DNA from: Paracoccaceae bacterium
GTDB lineage: Bacteria; Pseudomonadota; Alphaproteobacteria; Rhodobacterales; Rhodobacteraceae
DNA: 8,179 bases
Direction of reading: 5' to 3'
Assembly: GCA_007119835.1 (NCBI GenBank)
Contig: SKOX01000104.1
Location: 1-8,179, forward strand
A program made the position numbers and the translations under genes. This document shows positions 1 to 6,109 of this stretch, in pieces. The notes below the pieces were generated by a model. The model was given only the letters and a program-made list of their open reading frames with translations, ran no database searches and was not told the origin of the DNA. Within the stretch, counting starts at the first letter, position 1. Every line of letters starts with the position of its first letter.

Positions 1-257
1 AGCGCGATCGGCAGGTCGAAATGCGAGCCCTCCTTGGGCATGTCGGCGGGCGACAGGTTCACGGTGATCCGCTTCGCCGGCAGGGCGAGGCTCATCGCGG
101 TCAGCGCCGCGCGCACCCTCTCCTTCGCTTCCGACACCGCCTTGTCGGGCAGGCCGACGAGGTTGAAGGCCGGCAGTCCCGGCGCCACGGCGCACTGCAC
201 CTCGACGAGCCGCGCCTCGATCCCCTCGAAGGCGACGGTATAGGCGCGTGCGACCAT
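1..257 (-). CDS. YifB/ComM-family Mg-chelatase-like AAA+ ATPase, N-terminal part (partial)
   Basis: This is the first 85 codons of a gene that continues beyond the left edge, read from an ATG at 257 leftwards with no stop. The translation begins [20 protein letters not shown] and contains [20 protein letters not shown] (about residues 27-46) and later [14 protein letters not shown] (about residues 66-79). This is the characteristic N-terminal (ChlI-like) domain of the YifB/ComM family. Family knowledge: these cytoplasmic AAA+ proteins are about 500 residues, and ComM is a hexameric branch-migration helicase that helps integrate DNA during natural transformation. The Walker motifs would lie outside the window, so ATPase activity cannot be checked. 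A GGGA-type ribosome site (AGGGA at 266-262) lies 4 nt before the ATG. The gene is divergent from rpoH. Family assignment is secure; the role in this organism is inferred. Confidence 0.93.
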   Translation of the reverse strand, partial: MVARAYTVAFEGIEARLVEVQCAVAPGLPAFNLVGLPDKAVSEAKERVRAALTAMSLALPAKRITVNLSPADMPKEGSHFDLPIA

Positions 258-326
258 GGGATCCCTGCCTGCAAATTCGGCAGAATGTGCGCGGGGAAGC
301 GTTGTCGTGGCGTTAATACTGCCCGG

Positions 327-351
327 TCACGAACCCGTGAGCCGCAGGCTC
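327..351. repeat. Two adjacent small inverted repeats (hairpins)
   Basis: TCACG (327-331) and CGTGA (336-340) form a 5-bp stem with a 4-nt loop. GAGCC (339-343) and GGCTC (347-351) form a second 5-bp stem with a 3-nt loop, overlapping the first by two bases. A further GGCTC follows at about 359-363. No T-run follows on either strand, so these do not look like factor-independent terminators. They lie upstream of the yifB start on its strand and could be an operator, part of a leader RNA, or chance in GC-rich DNA. Confidence 0.3.
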
Positions 352-497
352 GCATCGGGCTCCGGCGCCTGCGCTGTGGCTGCCAACCCCCCCCAATCGA
401 AAGATCCTTGCGCGAACCGTATGCCGCTGCATCCCGAAAACGCGCCTCTCGCGGGTGGTTCTGTAAGGAAACAAACCGTTTCGGCCCCGTTCCGCGG

Positions 498-526
498 TGA
501 TCCACTCGGGTAAGGGAGTCGTAAAC
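498..526 (+). promoter_or_regulatory. Candidate ECF sigma (RpoE-like) promoter of rpoH
   Basis: TGATCC at 498-503 is separated by 18 nt from TAAAC at 522-526. From memory, RpoE (sigma-E, the singlet-oxygen-response sigma factor) promoters of Rhodobacter sphaeroides have TGATCC-like -35 and TAAGA-like -10 elements at about this spacing, and rpoH-II is one of the known RpoE targets there. The -35 matches well; the -10 differs in its last bases. Transcription would begin near 531-534, giving a leader of about 60 nt before the rpoH ATG. The assignment is inference from motif plus gene identity. Confidence 0.5.
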
Positions 527-578
527 CTCCGTGTACAGAGAGTTAAGGCGGCCTCGGCGCGGTCAACTCTCGCGACAT

Positions 579-585
579 GGAGGAG
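579..585 (+). promoter_or_regulatory. Ribosome binding site deciding the rpoH start
   Basis: GGAGGAG at 579-585 ends 8 nt before the ATG at 594, the ideal distance. It fixes the rpoH start there. The upstream in-frame GTG at 531 would add 21 arginine-rich residues without a ribosome site. The ATG at 577 inside the Shine-Dalgarno region is in another frame. Confidence 0.85.
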
Positions 586-593
586 CTGGAGCG

Positions 594-1475
594 ATGGCTT
601 ACGACGAGACCGCAATGCGCACGGTGACGAAGCAGGCCATGGGGGCCGAGATGCTCGACGCCGAGACCGAACTCGTCCTCGCCCGGGCTTGGCGCAACGA
701 CGGCGACGAGAAGGCGCTGCACCGCCTCGTCAACGCCTACATGCGCCTCGCGATTTCCATGGCGTCCAAGTACCGCCGCTACGGCGCGCCGATGCCCGAC
801 CTGATCCAGGAGGCCGGCGTCGGCCTGATGAAGGCCGCCGAGAAGTTCGATCCCGACCGCGGCGTGCGTTTCTCGACCTACGCGGTCTGGTGGATCAAGG
901 CCTCGATCCAGGACTACGTCATGCGCAACTGGTCGATGGTCCGCACCGGCTCGACCTCGTCGCAGAAGGCGCTTTTCTTCAACCTTCGCCGGGTGCGCGC
1001 CAAGCTCGAGCGCGAGGCCGGCGCCAACGGCGAGGTGCTCGACAGCCATCGCCTGCGCGAGATGATCGCCGAGGAGATCGGCGTGCCGCTGCGCGACGTC
1101 GAGATGATGGACGCGCGCCTCGCCGGCGCCGACTTCTCGCTCAATGCCCAGCAGGCGGGCGAGGAGGGTCGCGAGTGGCTCGAGACGCTCGAGGACGAGG
1201 CGCCGCAGGCCGACGAGACCGTCACCCGCCGGGCCGACATCGACCGGGTGCGCGGCTGGCTGGCCGATGCCCTCAACACGCTCAATGCGCGCGAGCGGAT
1301 GATCATCATCGAGCGCAAGCTGCGCGACGAGCCGCGGACGCTGGAGAGCCTCGGCCAGGAACTCGGACTCTCGAAGGAACGCATCCGGCAGCTTGAGGCG
1401 CAGGCACTGACCAAGCTCCGCAAGCGGCTTGAAACCGTTACGGGTTTCGCGGCGGAGACCCTGGCGTCCGCCTGA
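594..1475 (+). CDS. rpoH: RNA polymerase heat-shock-type sigma factor (sigma-32 family, RpoH-II type)
   Basis: A 293-residue sigma-70-family factor that directs core RNA polymerase to stress promoters. The start is fixed by GGAGGAG 8 nt upstream. Region 2 spans about residues 42-112 with the recognisable YMRLAISMASKYRRYG, DLIQEAGVGLMKAAEKFDP and FSTYAVWWIKASIQDYVMR. The RpoH box QKALFFNLR is at 124-132 and separates RpoH proteins from primary sigmas. Region 4 (about 222-285) has the helix-turn-helix TLESLGQELGLSKERIRQLE. Length is normal for the family. The sequence looks closer to the Rhodobacter RpoH-II class than to RpoH-I (for example MRLAISMA and RYGAPMPDLIQEAG). Known for that class: it acts downstream of RpoE in the response to singlet oxygen and other oxidative stress. 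The TGATCC-type promoter upstream fits this. A secreted ChaN-like gene follows in the same direction after 69 nt. Family certain; class assignment likely. Confidence 0.96.
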   Translation: MAYDETAMRTVTKQAMGAEMLDAETELVLARAWRNDGDEKALHRLVNAYMRLAISMASKYRRYGAPMPDLIQEAGVGLMKAAEKFDPDRGVRFSTYAVWWIKASIQDYVMRNWSMVRTGSTSSQKALFFNLRRVRAKLEREAGANGEVLDSHRLREMIAEEIGVPLRDVEMMDARLAGADFSLNAQQAGEEGREWLETLEDEAPQADETVTRRADIDRVRGWLADALNTLNARERMIIIERKLRDEPRTLESLGQELGLSKERIRQLEAQALTKLRKRLETVTGFAAETLASA

Positions 1476-1482
1476 GAATCGC

Positions 1483-1511
1483 GTGACGCCCCGGAAGCGA
1501 CGTGCGATAGT
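1483..1511 (+). promoter_or_regulatory. Weak candidate sigma-70-like promoter for the chaN-like gene
   Basis: GTGACG (1483-1488) and GATAGT (1506-1511) are 17 nt apart, each matching four of six consensus positions (TTGACA, TATAAT). Transcription would start around 1518, giving a short leader. With only 69 nt after the rpoH stop and no clear terminator between the genes, read-through from rpoH is equally possible. Confidence 0.3.
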
Positions 1512-1532
1512 GCCCGCGCGACAATGGCTTCC

Positions 1533-1540
1533 GGGGGGGG
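1533..1540 (+). repeat. Run of eight G immediately upstream of the chaN-like start
   Basis: Eight consecutive G lie 4 nt before the preferred ATG at 1545. The run occupies the Shine-Dalgarno position and can pair with the 16S tail with a G-U wobble. An alternative in-frame ATG at 1524 would place the tract inside the coding sequence. Homopolymers of this length can slip during replication. Confidence 0.6.
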
Positions 1541-1544
1541 TGCG

Positions 1545-2384
1545 ATGCGTGTGATGGTGTGCTGTGCCGCAGCGGTGACGGCCGCCTCGCTCGCCGTGTC
1601 AGCGGCGGCGTCTGAGCTCGATGCCTTCATCGAGCGCGCCGAGGACCGCGGCATCGTCATTCTCGGCGAGATCCACGACAATCCGATCCATCACACCAAC
1701 CAGGCCCGCATCGTCGAGGCGCTCCAGCCCGACGCGCTCGTCTTCGAGATGATCCCCCAGGAGCGCGAGGCGCGGGTCAACGAGCTGCGCGCCGAGGGCG
1801 CGAGCCGCGAGAAGATCGCCGAGGCGCTCGACTGGGAGGCCTCGGGCTGGCCCGACTTCGACTACTACGCGCAGGTCCTCGAGGCGGCGCCGGAGGCGCG
1901 GGTCTTCGGCGGCGGCCAGCCCCACGCCGACGTGCGCCGCGCGATGGTCGAGGGGGCGGCCGGTCCCTTCGGGCCGGACGCGGCGATCTACGGTCTCGAC
2001 CAGCCGCTCGAGCCCGAGGAGCAGGCGGCGCGCGAGCGGATCATGGCGGCGGCCCATTGCGACGCCATTCCCGAGGAAATCCTGCCCGGCATGGTCGAGG
2101 CGCAGCGCTTTCGCGATGCGGGCCTCGCCGACGCGACCCTCTGGGCCCGCACGATGACCGGCGGCGGGCAGGTCGTGGTCATCACCGGCAACGGCCACGC
2201 CGATCTCGAGCGCGGCATGCCGGAGCCGCTTCGCCATGCCAATCCGGACGCCGACCTGATCTCGCTCGGACAGCTCGAGGCGGAGCCGGAGGACGAGGAG
2301 GAGGTTCCCTTCGACCACGTCATCGTCACCGACGCGCCCGAGCGCGATGATCCCTGCGCGGTCTTTCTCGACGCGGCAGAGTAG
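1545..2384 (+). CDS. Secreted ChaN-like protein (haem-binding/Tiki superfamily)
   Basis: A 279-residue protein starting MRVMVCCAAAVTAASLAVSAAASE, a signal peptide with probable cleavage after one of the alanines near 20-23. It is therefore likely periplasmic. There is no lipobox cysteine, unlike classical lipoprotein ChaN. The mature part opens with VILGEIHDNPIHHTNQ (GEIHDN at 41-46) and later has VVVITGNGHAD (His218). This pair of Glu/His motifs marks the ChaN-like domain (PF04187). Family knowledge: Campylobacter ChaN binds haem as a dimer, and the fold is related to Tiki proteases and erythromycin esterase. Enzymatic activity in this branch is unknown. A highly acidic stretch (EAEPEDEEEVPFDH) lies near the C-terminus. 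I prefer the ATG at 1545 because the signal peptide follows directly; the in-frame ATG at 1524 would add seven residues. It follows rpoH by 69 nt and may be co-transcribed. Confidence 0.85.
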   Translation: MRVMVCCAAAVTAASLAVSAAASELDAFIERAEDRGIVILGEIHDNPIHHTNQARIVEALQPDALVFEMIPQEREARVNELRAEGASREKIAEALDWEASGWPDFDYYAQVLEAAPEARVFGGGQPHADVRRAMVEGAAGPFGPDAAIYGLDQPLEPEEQAARERIMAAAHCDAIPEEILPGMVEAQRFRDAGLADATLWARTMTGGGQVVVITGNGHADLERGMPEPLRHANPDADLISLGQLEAEPEDEEEVPFDHVIVTDAPERDDPCAVFLDAAE

Positions 2385-2480
2385 GGCCGCGGCCGGGTCT
2401 CTCCTGACCGTGGCGGTGCGCTGGCGGCCCGTCCTCTCCCAGACGGCGACATCCCGGCAAGTATCTGACGCAGAAAGAAG

Positions 2481-2494
2481 AACCGTCACCGGTT
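2481..2494 (-). terminator. Possible weak terminator of the ABC exporter operon
   Basis: On the minus strand AACCG and CGGTT form a 5-bp stem with a 4-nt loop, followed by the pyrimidine-rich CTTCTTTCT (2480-2472). It lies about 40 nt beyond the adaptor stop codon. The stem is short and the tail is not a pure T-run, so this is tentative. The adjoining GGTTAACC (2491-2498) is a perfect palindrome. Confidence 0.35.
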
Positions 2495-2507
2495 AACCAT
2501 TCGGAAA

Positions 2508-2560
2508 GGTGCGCGAGCGGGTAGCGCAAGCGGGCTCACGGGCCCGCCCGGTCGCGCACC
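2508..2560. repeat. Nested inverted repeat over the end of the adaptor gene
   Basis: GGTGCGCGA (2508-2516) and TCGCGCACC (2552-2560) are perfect 9-bp inverted copies. Inside them GCGGGC (2530-2535) and GCCCGC (2542-2547) form a second 6-bp stem whose loop contains the adaptor stop codon. On the minus strand the outer stem is followed by TTTCCG, only three T, so it may act as a weak terminator or a 3'-end-stabilising structure between the convergent chaN-like gene and the ABC operon. Confidence 0.45.
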
Positions 2561-3741
2561 GGGGTGCCGTCGGTGACCCGGTCGCCCGGGAACGCGACGA
2601 CCCGCTCGCCCGCCTCGAGGCCCTCGAGGACCTGTGCCTCGGTCTGGGTACGCGCGCCGATCCGGACCGTCCGGGCGACGGCGCGGCCGTTCTCGACACG
2701 GTAGACGGCCCAGTCCTCGCCCTCGCGGAAGAGCGAGGCGATCGGCACCTGCAGAGCGTCGTCGGTTTCCCAGGTCACGATCCGGACGAAGACCCGGAAG
2801 GCGTCGCCGAGGCCCTTGCGCGTCTCGGGCGGGCTGACGAGGTCGAGATGCACCCGGACGCGTTGCTCCTCGATGCCGAGGGCCGAGACGCGCGTGAAGC
2901 CGCGCGGGTCGATCCGCCGCACCCGCGCCTCGAGAATGTCCTCGCCGCCCCAGCGCTCGACGGTGGCGGGCGCCCCCGGCACCAGCCGCACCGCGTCCGC
3001 GGAGAGAAGGTCGACCTCGATCTCGATGTCGTCGAGATCGCCGATCGCGACGAGCGGCGCGCCCGCCTGGACGAGGCGGGCGCCGGTGTCCTCCACGGCG
3101 AGGACCGTGCCCGACTGCGGCGCGCGGATGTCGATGTAGCCCTCGTCGCCGCCGACGATGCCCGCGCTCGGTCCCAGCAGCCGGGCGCGGGCGCGGTTGC
3201 GGATCGCCTCCTGCATGGCGAGCGCCGACTGCGCCGCCTGGAGCGCGGTGCGGTGCTGGTCGAGGGCCTGCCGCGAATCGTCGAGCATGCGCTGGGGGAT
3301 GACGCCGCGCGCCGCGAGCTCCTGGTTCCGTTCGTACTGGGAGCGGGCATAGGCGAGGTCGGCCTCGGCGCGCGCGACGTTGGCCGCGGCGACATGAACG
3401 GCGGCGTCGGCCTCGATCACCGCCGCCTCGGCCTCGGCGCGCGCGCGGGCGTCGAGGAGCGCGGGCTCCACCGGCCGGATCGAGGCGACCACGGTTTCGT
3501 CCGCCACCACCCGGTCGCCGACCTCGACCGGCGAGCGGGTCGTGGTTGCCGTGCTCGGCGCCGAGACGATCCAGGGGTCGGGCACCCGCGTCACGCCTTC
3601 CGCCGCCACCGTCACCTGCATCGGCCCGCGCCGCACCTCGGCCATGTCCACGGGCAGCGGCTCGGGCCGCAACGCCCAGACGAGGGCCGCGAGGAGCAGG
3701 ACCGCAGCGAGCGCCCACAGGACCTTTCGCGGGAGCCTCAT
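2536..3741 (-). CDS. HlyD/RND-type periplasmic adaptor subunit of ABC exporter
   Basis: A 401-residue membrane-fusion protein. An N-terminal anchor helix at about 7-24 (VLWALAAVLLLAALVWAL) follows MRLPRK, so it should be held in the inner membrane with its body in the periplasm. In order: first half of a lipoyl/barrel-sandwich domain (SPVEVGDRVVADETVVA, 70-86), an Ala/Arg/Glu-rich alpha-helical hairpin (about 95-190), second lipoyl half (YIDIRAPQSGTVLAVEDTG, from 202), then beta-barrel and membrane-proximal domains. The APxxGxV motif is intact only in the second half; the first reads APSTATTTR with no glycine, which is unusual. Start ATG at 3741 has GAAGGA 8 nt upstream, inside the end of the permease gene, whose stop is 4 nt away. 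Such adaptors link MacB- or DevC-like permeases to an outer-membrane channel such as TolC; none is encoded here. Substrate unknown. Confidence 0.9.
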   Translation of the reverse strand: MRLPRKVLWALAAVLLLAALVWALRPEPLPVDMAEVRRGPMQVTVAAEGVTRVPDPWIVSAPSTATTTRSPVEVGDRVVADETVVASIRPVEPALLDARARAEAEAAVIEADAAVHVAAANVARAEADLAYARSQYERNQELAARGVIPQRMLDDSRQALDQHRTALQAAQSALAMQEAIRNRARARLLGPSAGIVGGDEGYIDIRAPQSGTVLAVEDTGARLVQAGAPLVAIGDLDDIEIEVDLLSADAVRLVPGAPATVERWGGEDILEARVRRIDPRGFTRVSALGIEEQRVRVHLDLVSPPETRKGLGDAFRVFVRIVTWETDDALQVPIASLFREGEDWAVYRVENGRAVARTVRIGARTQTEAQVLEGLEAGERVVAFPGDRVTDGTPVRDRAGP

Positions 3742-3745
3742 GACG

Positions 3746-6109
3746 TCATTCCTTCTGCTTCAGCGCGGTCACGATCTCGATCCGGTCGAGCCGCCGCTTG
3801 ACGATGAGCGCCGACACCAGGGCAGCGCTGAGAACGATCATGGTCGCGAGCGCGAAGGTGCCACGCGAGACGACCAGGGGGATGGAGACGAATTCGGTGG
3901 AGAGGCCGGTGGCGATCAGCGCCGCGAAGCCGTAGCCGGCGAGCCAGCCCAAGGGGACCGCGGCAAGCGCGAGGAGCATGAGCTCGCCCACCAGCACGTA
4001 GGCGACCTCGCCCTTGCCGAAGCCGAGCACGCGCAGGCTGGCGAGCTCGTGGGCGCGCTCGGCGAGCTGGATGCGGGCGGCATTGTAGACCACGCCGAAG
4101 GTGATGAGGATGCCGAGGATGGCGAAGATCGTCACCGAGGTCGCGAGGTTGCGCTGGATCTCCTCCTGGAACTGCGCCCGCGTCTCGTCCCAGAGCATGA
4201 CGCCGGAGACCGCCGGCGTCTGCTTCAGCTGGGCGTAGAGCGCGGGCAGCTCGGCCTCGTCCACCATCAGGTTCAGCCGGTTGACCTGCGGCACCTGGCG
4301 CATCAGCCGGAAAAGCGCCGCCTCGTCCATGTGGGCGTCCTGCCCCATGCTCTGCCGTGTCAGCGCGGTGACCGGCAGCAGATGCGTCTCACGCGGCGGC
4401 GTCAGCAGCTCCACCGAGACGAGGTCGCCGAGCCCGAGCCCGAACTCCCGCGCGAGCGTCGCGGGCAGCGCGATCCCCTCGGGCGGCACGTGGATCGCGC
4501 GGCCGTCCGGGTCGAGCACCCGGATGAGCCGGGCGTCGCCCGACTGCCCCTCGAGCCGCAGGGTCTGCTCCCTCGAGCCGTGGGAAAGCCGGACGGGCAC
4601 CGAGGCATGGCCCTCGACCTCGAGCACGCCGGGAAGTGCGCGCGCGTCCTCGATGATGCCCCGGCTGCGCGGGTCGCTCAGCATCACCGTCATCTGGGCG
4701 CGGTTGGCGTTGTAGAAGAAGTCGTCCACCATCTCGTCCATGGCGTCGAAGGTGAAGAGCGAGCCGACCAGCACCGCCACCGACGCCGTGACGCCGAAGA
4801 GCGTGACCACCGACCGCCCCGGCCAGCGCACGATCGAGCGCAGGATCATCATCGTCGTCTGGCGCAGGCGCAGGGGCCCCGCCAGCCGGTCGACGATGCC
4901 GCGGCCGTATTTCGGCGGCGCGGGCGGCGACATGGCGACGGCGGGGCTGAGCCGCACCGAGCTGCGCACCGCCCGGAGCGCGCCGATCACCACCGCGGCG
5001 ATCCCGAGCGCGCCGGAGGCGGCGAAGGCGGCCGGGCTCGGGACGTAGACGAGGTAGGGAAAGCGGAAGAAGTCCTGGTAGAGCCCGGCCATGCCCGCCG
5101 CGCCCCAGGCCCCGATGGCCCAGCCGATCAGCACGCCGCCGACCCCGATGCCGGCGCTCAGCTTGAGATAGTGGATGGCGACCGCGTTCGTCGTGTAGCC
5201 GACCGCCTTCAGTAGCCCGATCTGCTGGCGTTCGAGCGCGATCAGCCGGCCGAGCACCATGTTGACGAGGAAGGCCGCGACCAGGAGGAAGACCGGCGGC
5301 ATCACCACGGCGATGGCGGCGAGCTGGTCGAGCTCGCTCTGCAGGAAGGCGTGGCTGATCTGGCCGTCGCGGCCGTAGGCGCCGGTCCCGCCGTAGGGCT
5401 CGAGCAGGATGTCGAGGGCTGCGATCACCGCATCCTCGGAGGCGCCGGGGGTCAGCCGCAGGACCACCTCGTTGAAGGCGCCGTCCATGTCGAAGGCGGC
5501 CGCAGCGCCGTCCTGGCCCATCCAAAGGATGCCGAAGCGCCGGTCGTCGGGGATCAGCGTGCCCGGGCCCATGGTGTAGATGAACTCAGGGGACAGCATC
5601 AGCCCCGTCACCGTCAGCCGGCGGAGCTGGCCGTCGAGGATCGCCGTGAAGCCGTCGCCGGGCAGGAGGCTGTGCGCCTCGGCGAAGGGCTCGGTGACGG
5701 CGATCTCGTCGGCGCGGAGCGGGTCGGGCAGGCGCCCCGAGCGCAGGATCGGCATGTTGATCAGCGGCGGTCCCGCCTCGGGCAGCGAGATCAGCCGGCC
5801 CATCGCCGGCTCGAGCATGCCGGGCATGTCGAGCACGACGTAGGACGCGATCCGGGTCTCGACCTGGGCCACGCCGTCGATGCGCTCGATCTCCGGGACG
5901 AGGGTGCGGGGGACCCGGGTCGCGGTGGCGAAGACGTCGGCGAAGCGCTGGCGCTCGTAATAGGCGTCGCGGCTCTCGGTCAGCGTCAGCTGCGCGCCGG
6001 TCGAGACAACAAGAATGCCGACGCCGCAGGCGAGCACCAGCGCGATGGCGAGGCCCTGCGCCCAGATCCGCCTGAGGTCGCGCACGAGCTTCAGGTCGAG
6101 TGCGCGCAT
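3746..6109 (-). CDS. ABC transporter permease with two FtsX-like domains
   Basis: A 787-residue inner-membrane protein. Predicted topology: a first transmembrane helix at about 16-38 after the basic cytoplasmic start [14 protein letters not shown], a large periplasmic domain (about 40-262), three helices (about 265-288, 318-345, 356-380), then a second unit with a helix at about 430-455, another periplasmic domain, and three helices (about 651-676, 700-730, 746-772). The cytoplasmic loops after the second and sixth helices carry ERQQIGLLKAVGYT and AERAHELASLRVLGFGKGEV, typical of FtsX permeases contacting their ATPase. Two units in one chain suggest it acts as a pseudo-dimer rather than a homodimer like MacB. 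The ATG at 6109 overlaps the ATPase stop (TAATG), implying translational coupling; the upstream GTG at 6115 is less likely. Substrate cannot be read from sequence; lipids, lipoproteins, peptides or drugs are all possible for the family. Confidence 0.92.
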   Translation of the reverse strand: MRALDLKLVRDLRRIWAQGLAIALVLACGVGILVVSTGAQLTLTESRDAYYERQRFADVFATATRVPRTLVPEIERIDGVAQVETRIASYVVLDMPGMLEPAMGRLISLPEAGPPLINMPILRSGRLPDPLRADEIAVTEPFAEAHSLLPGDGFTAILDGQLRRLTVTGLMLSPEFIYTMGPGTLIPDDRRFGILWMGQDGAAAAFDMDGAFNEVVLRLTPGASEDAVIAALDILLEPYGGTGAYGRDGQISHAFLQSELDQLAAIAVVMPPVFLLVAAFLVNMVLGRLIALERQQIGLLKAVGYTTNAVAIHYLKLSAGIGVGGVLIGWAIGAWGAAGMAGLYQDFFRFPYLVYVPSPAAFAASGALGIAAVVIGALRAVRSSVRLSPAVAMSPPAPPKYGRGIVDRLAGPLRLRQTTMMILRSIVRWPGRSVVTLFGVTASVAVLVGSLFTFDAMDEMVDDFFYNANRAQMTVMLSDPRSRGIIEDARALPGVLEVEGHASVPVRLSHGSREQTLRLEGQSGDARLIRVLDPDGRAIHVPPEGIALPATLAREFGLGLGDLVSVELLTPPRETHLLPVTALTRQSMGQDAHMDEAALFRLMRQVPQVNRLNLMVDEAELPALYAQLKQTPAVSGVMLWDETRAQFQEEIQRNLATSVTIFAILGILITFGVVYNAARIQLAERAHELASLRVLGFGKGEVAYVLVGELMLLALAAVPLGWLAGYGFAALIATGLSTEFVSIPLVVSRGTFALATMIVLSAALVSALIVKRRLDRIEIVTALKQKE

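Larger units (their letters stand above)
258..593. other. Divergent intergenic region between yifB and rpoH
   Basis: This 336-bp gap has no convincing gene. It must hold the start signals of the leftward yifB and the rightward rpoH genes. Visible elements are a weak leftward TATTAA box (minus strand 317-312), two neighbouring small hairpins at 327-351, a run of eight C at 387-394, a GAAAC/GTTTC inverted repeat at 468-482, and an ECF-type promoter candidate at 498-526. A 30-codon reading frame from the ATG at 421 lacks a ribosome site and resembles nothing I know. A small RNA in the 320-480 stretch cannot be ruled out from sequence alone. Confidence 0.6.

Noticed and set aside
468..482. GAAAC/GTTTC hairpin upstream of rpoH
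   Set aside because: A 5-bp stem without a T-run; too small to call a terminator or RNA element.
421..513. Possible 30-codon small ORF upstream of rpoH
   Set aside because: No ribosome site, no recognisable features, and it runs through the predicted rpoH promoter.
531..593. N-terminal extension of rpoH from the GTG at 531
   Set aside because: The extension is arginine-rich, the GTG has no ribosome site, and GGAGGAG is ideally placed for the ATG at 594. The GTG would also coincide with the predicted transcription start.
1599..2489. 296-codon minus-strand frame opposite the chaN-like gene
   Set aside because: The plus-strand product has a signal peptide and the GEIHDN and GNGH motifs; the antisense product has Leu/Arg/Gly/Asp-rich shadow composition.
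2486..3718. 410-codon minus-strand frame overlapping the adaptor, and 2509-3801 on the plus strand
   Set aside because: Gly/Arg/Pro-rich low-complexity translations in alternative frames of the adaptor gene; no recognisable domain.
3741..3748. Perfect palindrome TGACGTCA between permease and adaptor
   Set aside because: It arises from the permease stop codon TGA plus the bases leading into the adaptor ATG; a regulator site inside a 4-nt operon junction is unlikely.
3542..5215. 557-codon open frame on the plus strand
   Set aside because: It is antisense to the FtsX permease and adaptor. The product is rich in Arg, His, Asp and Glu without domain structure, typical of a GC-bias shadow, whereas the minus-strand product has proper helices and motifs.
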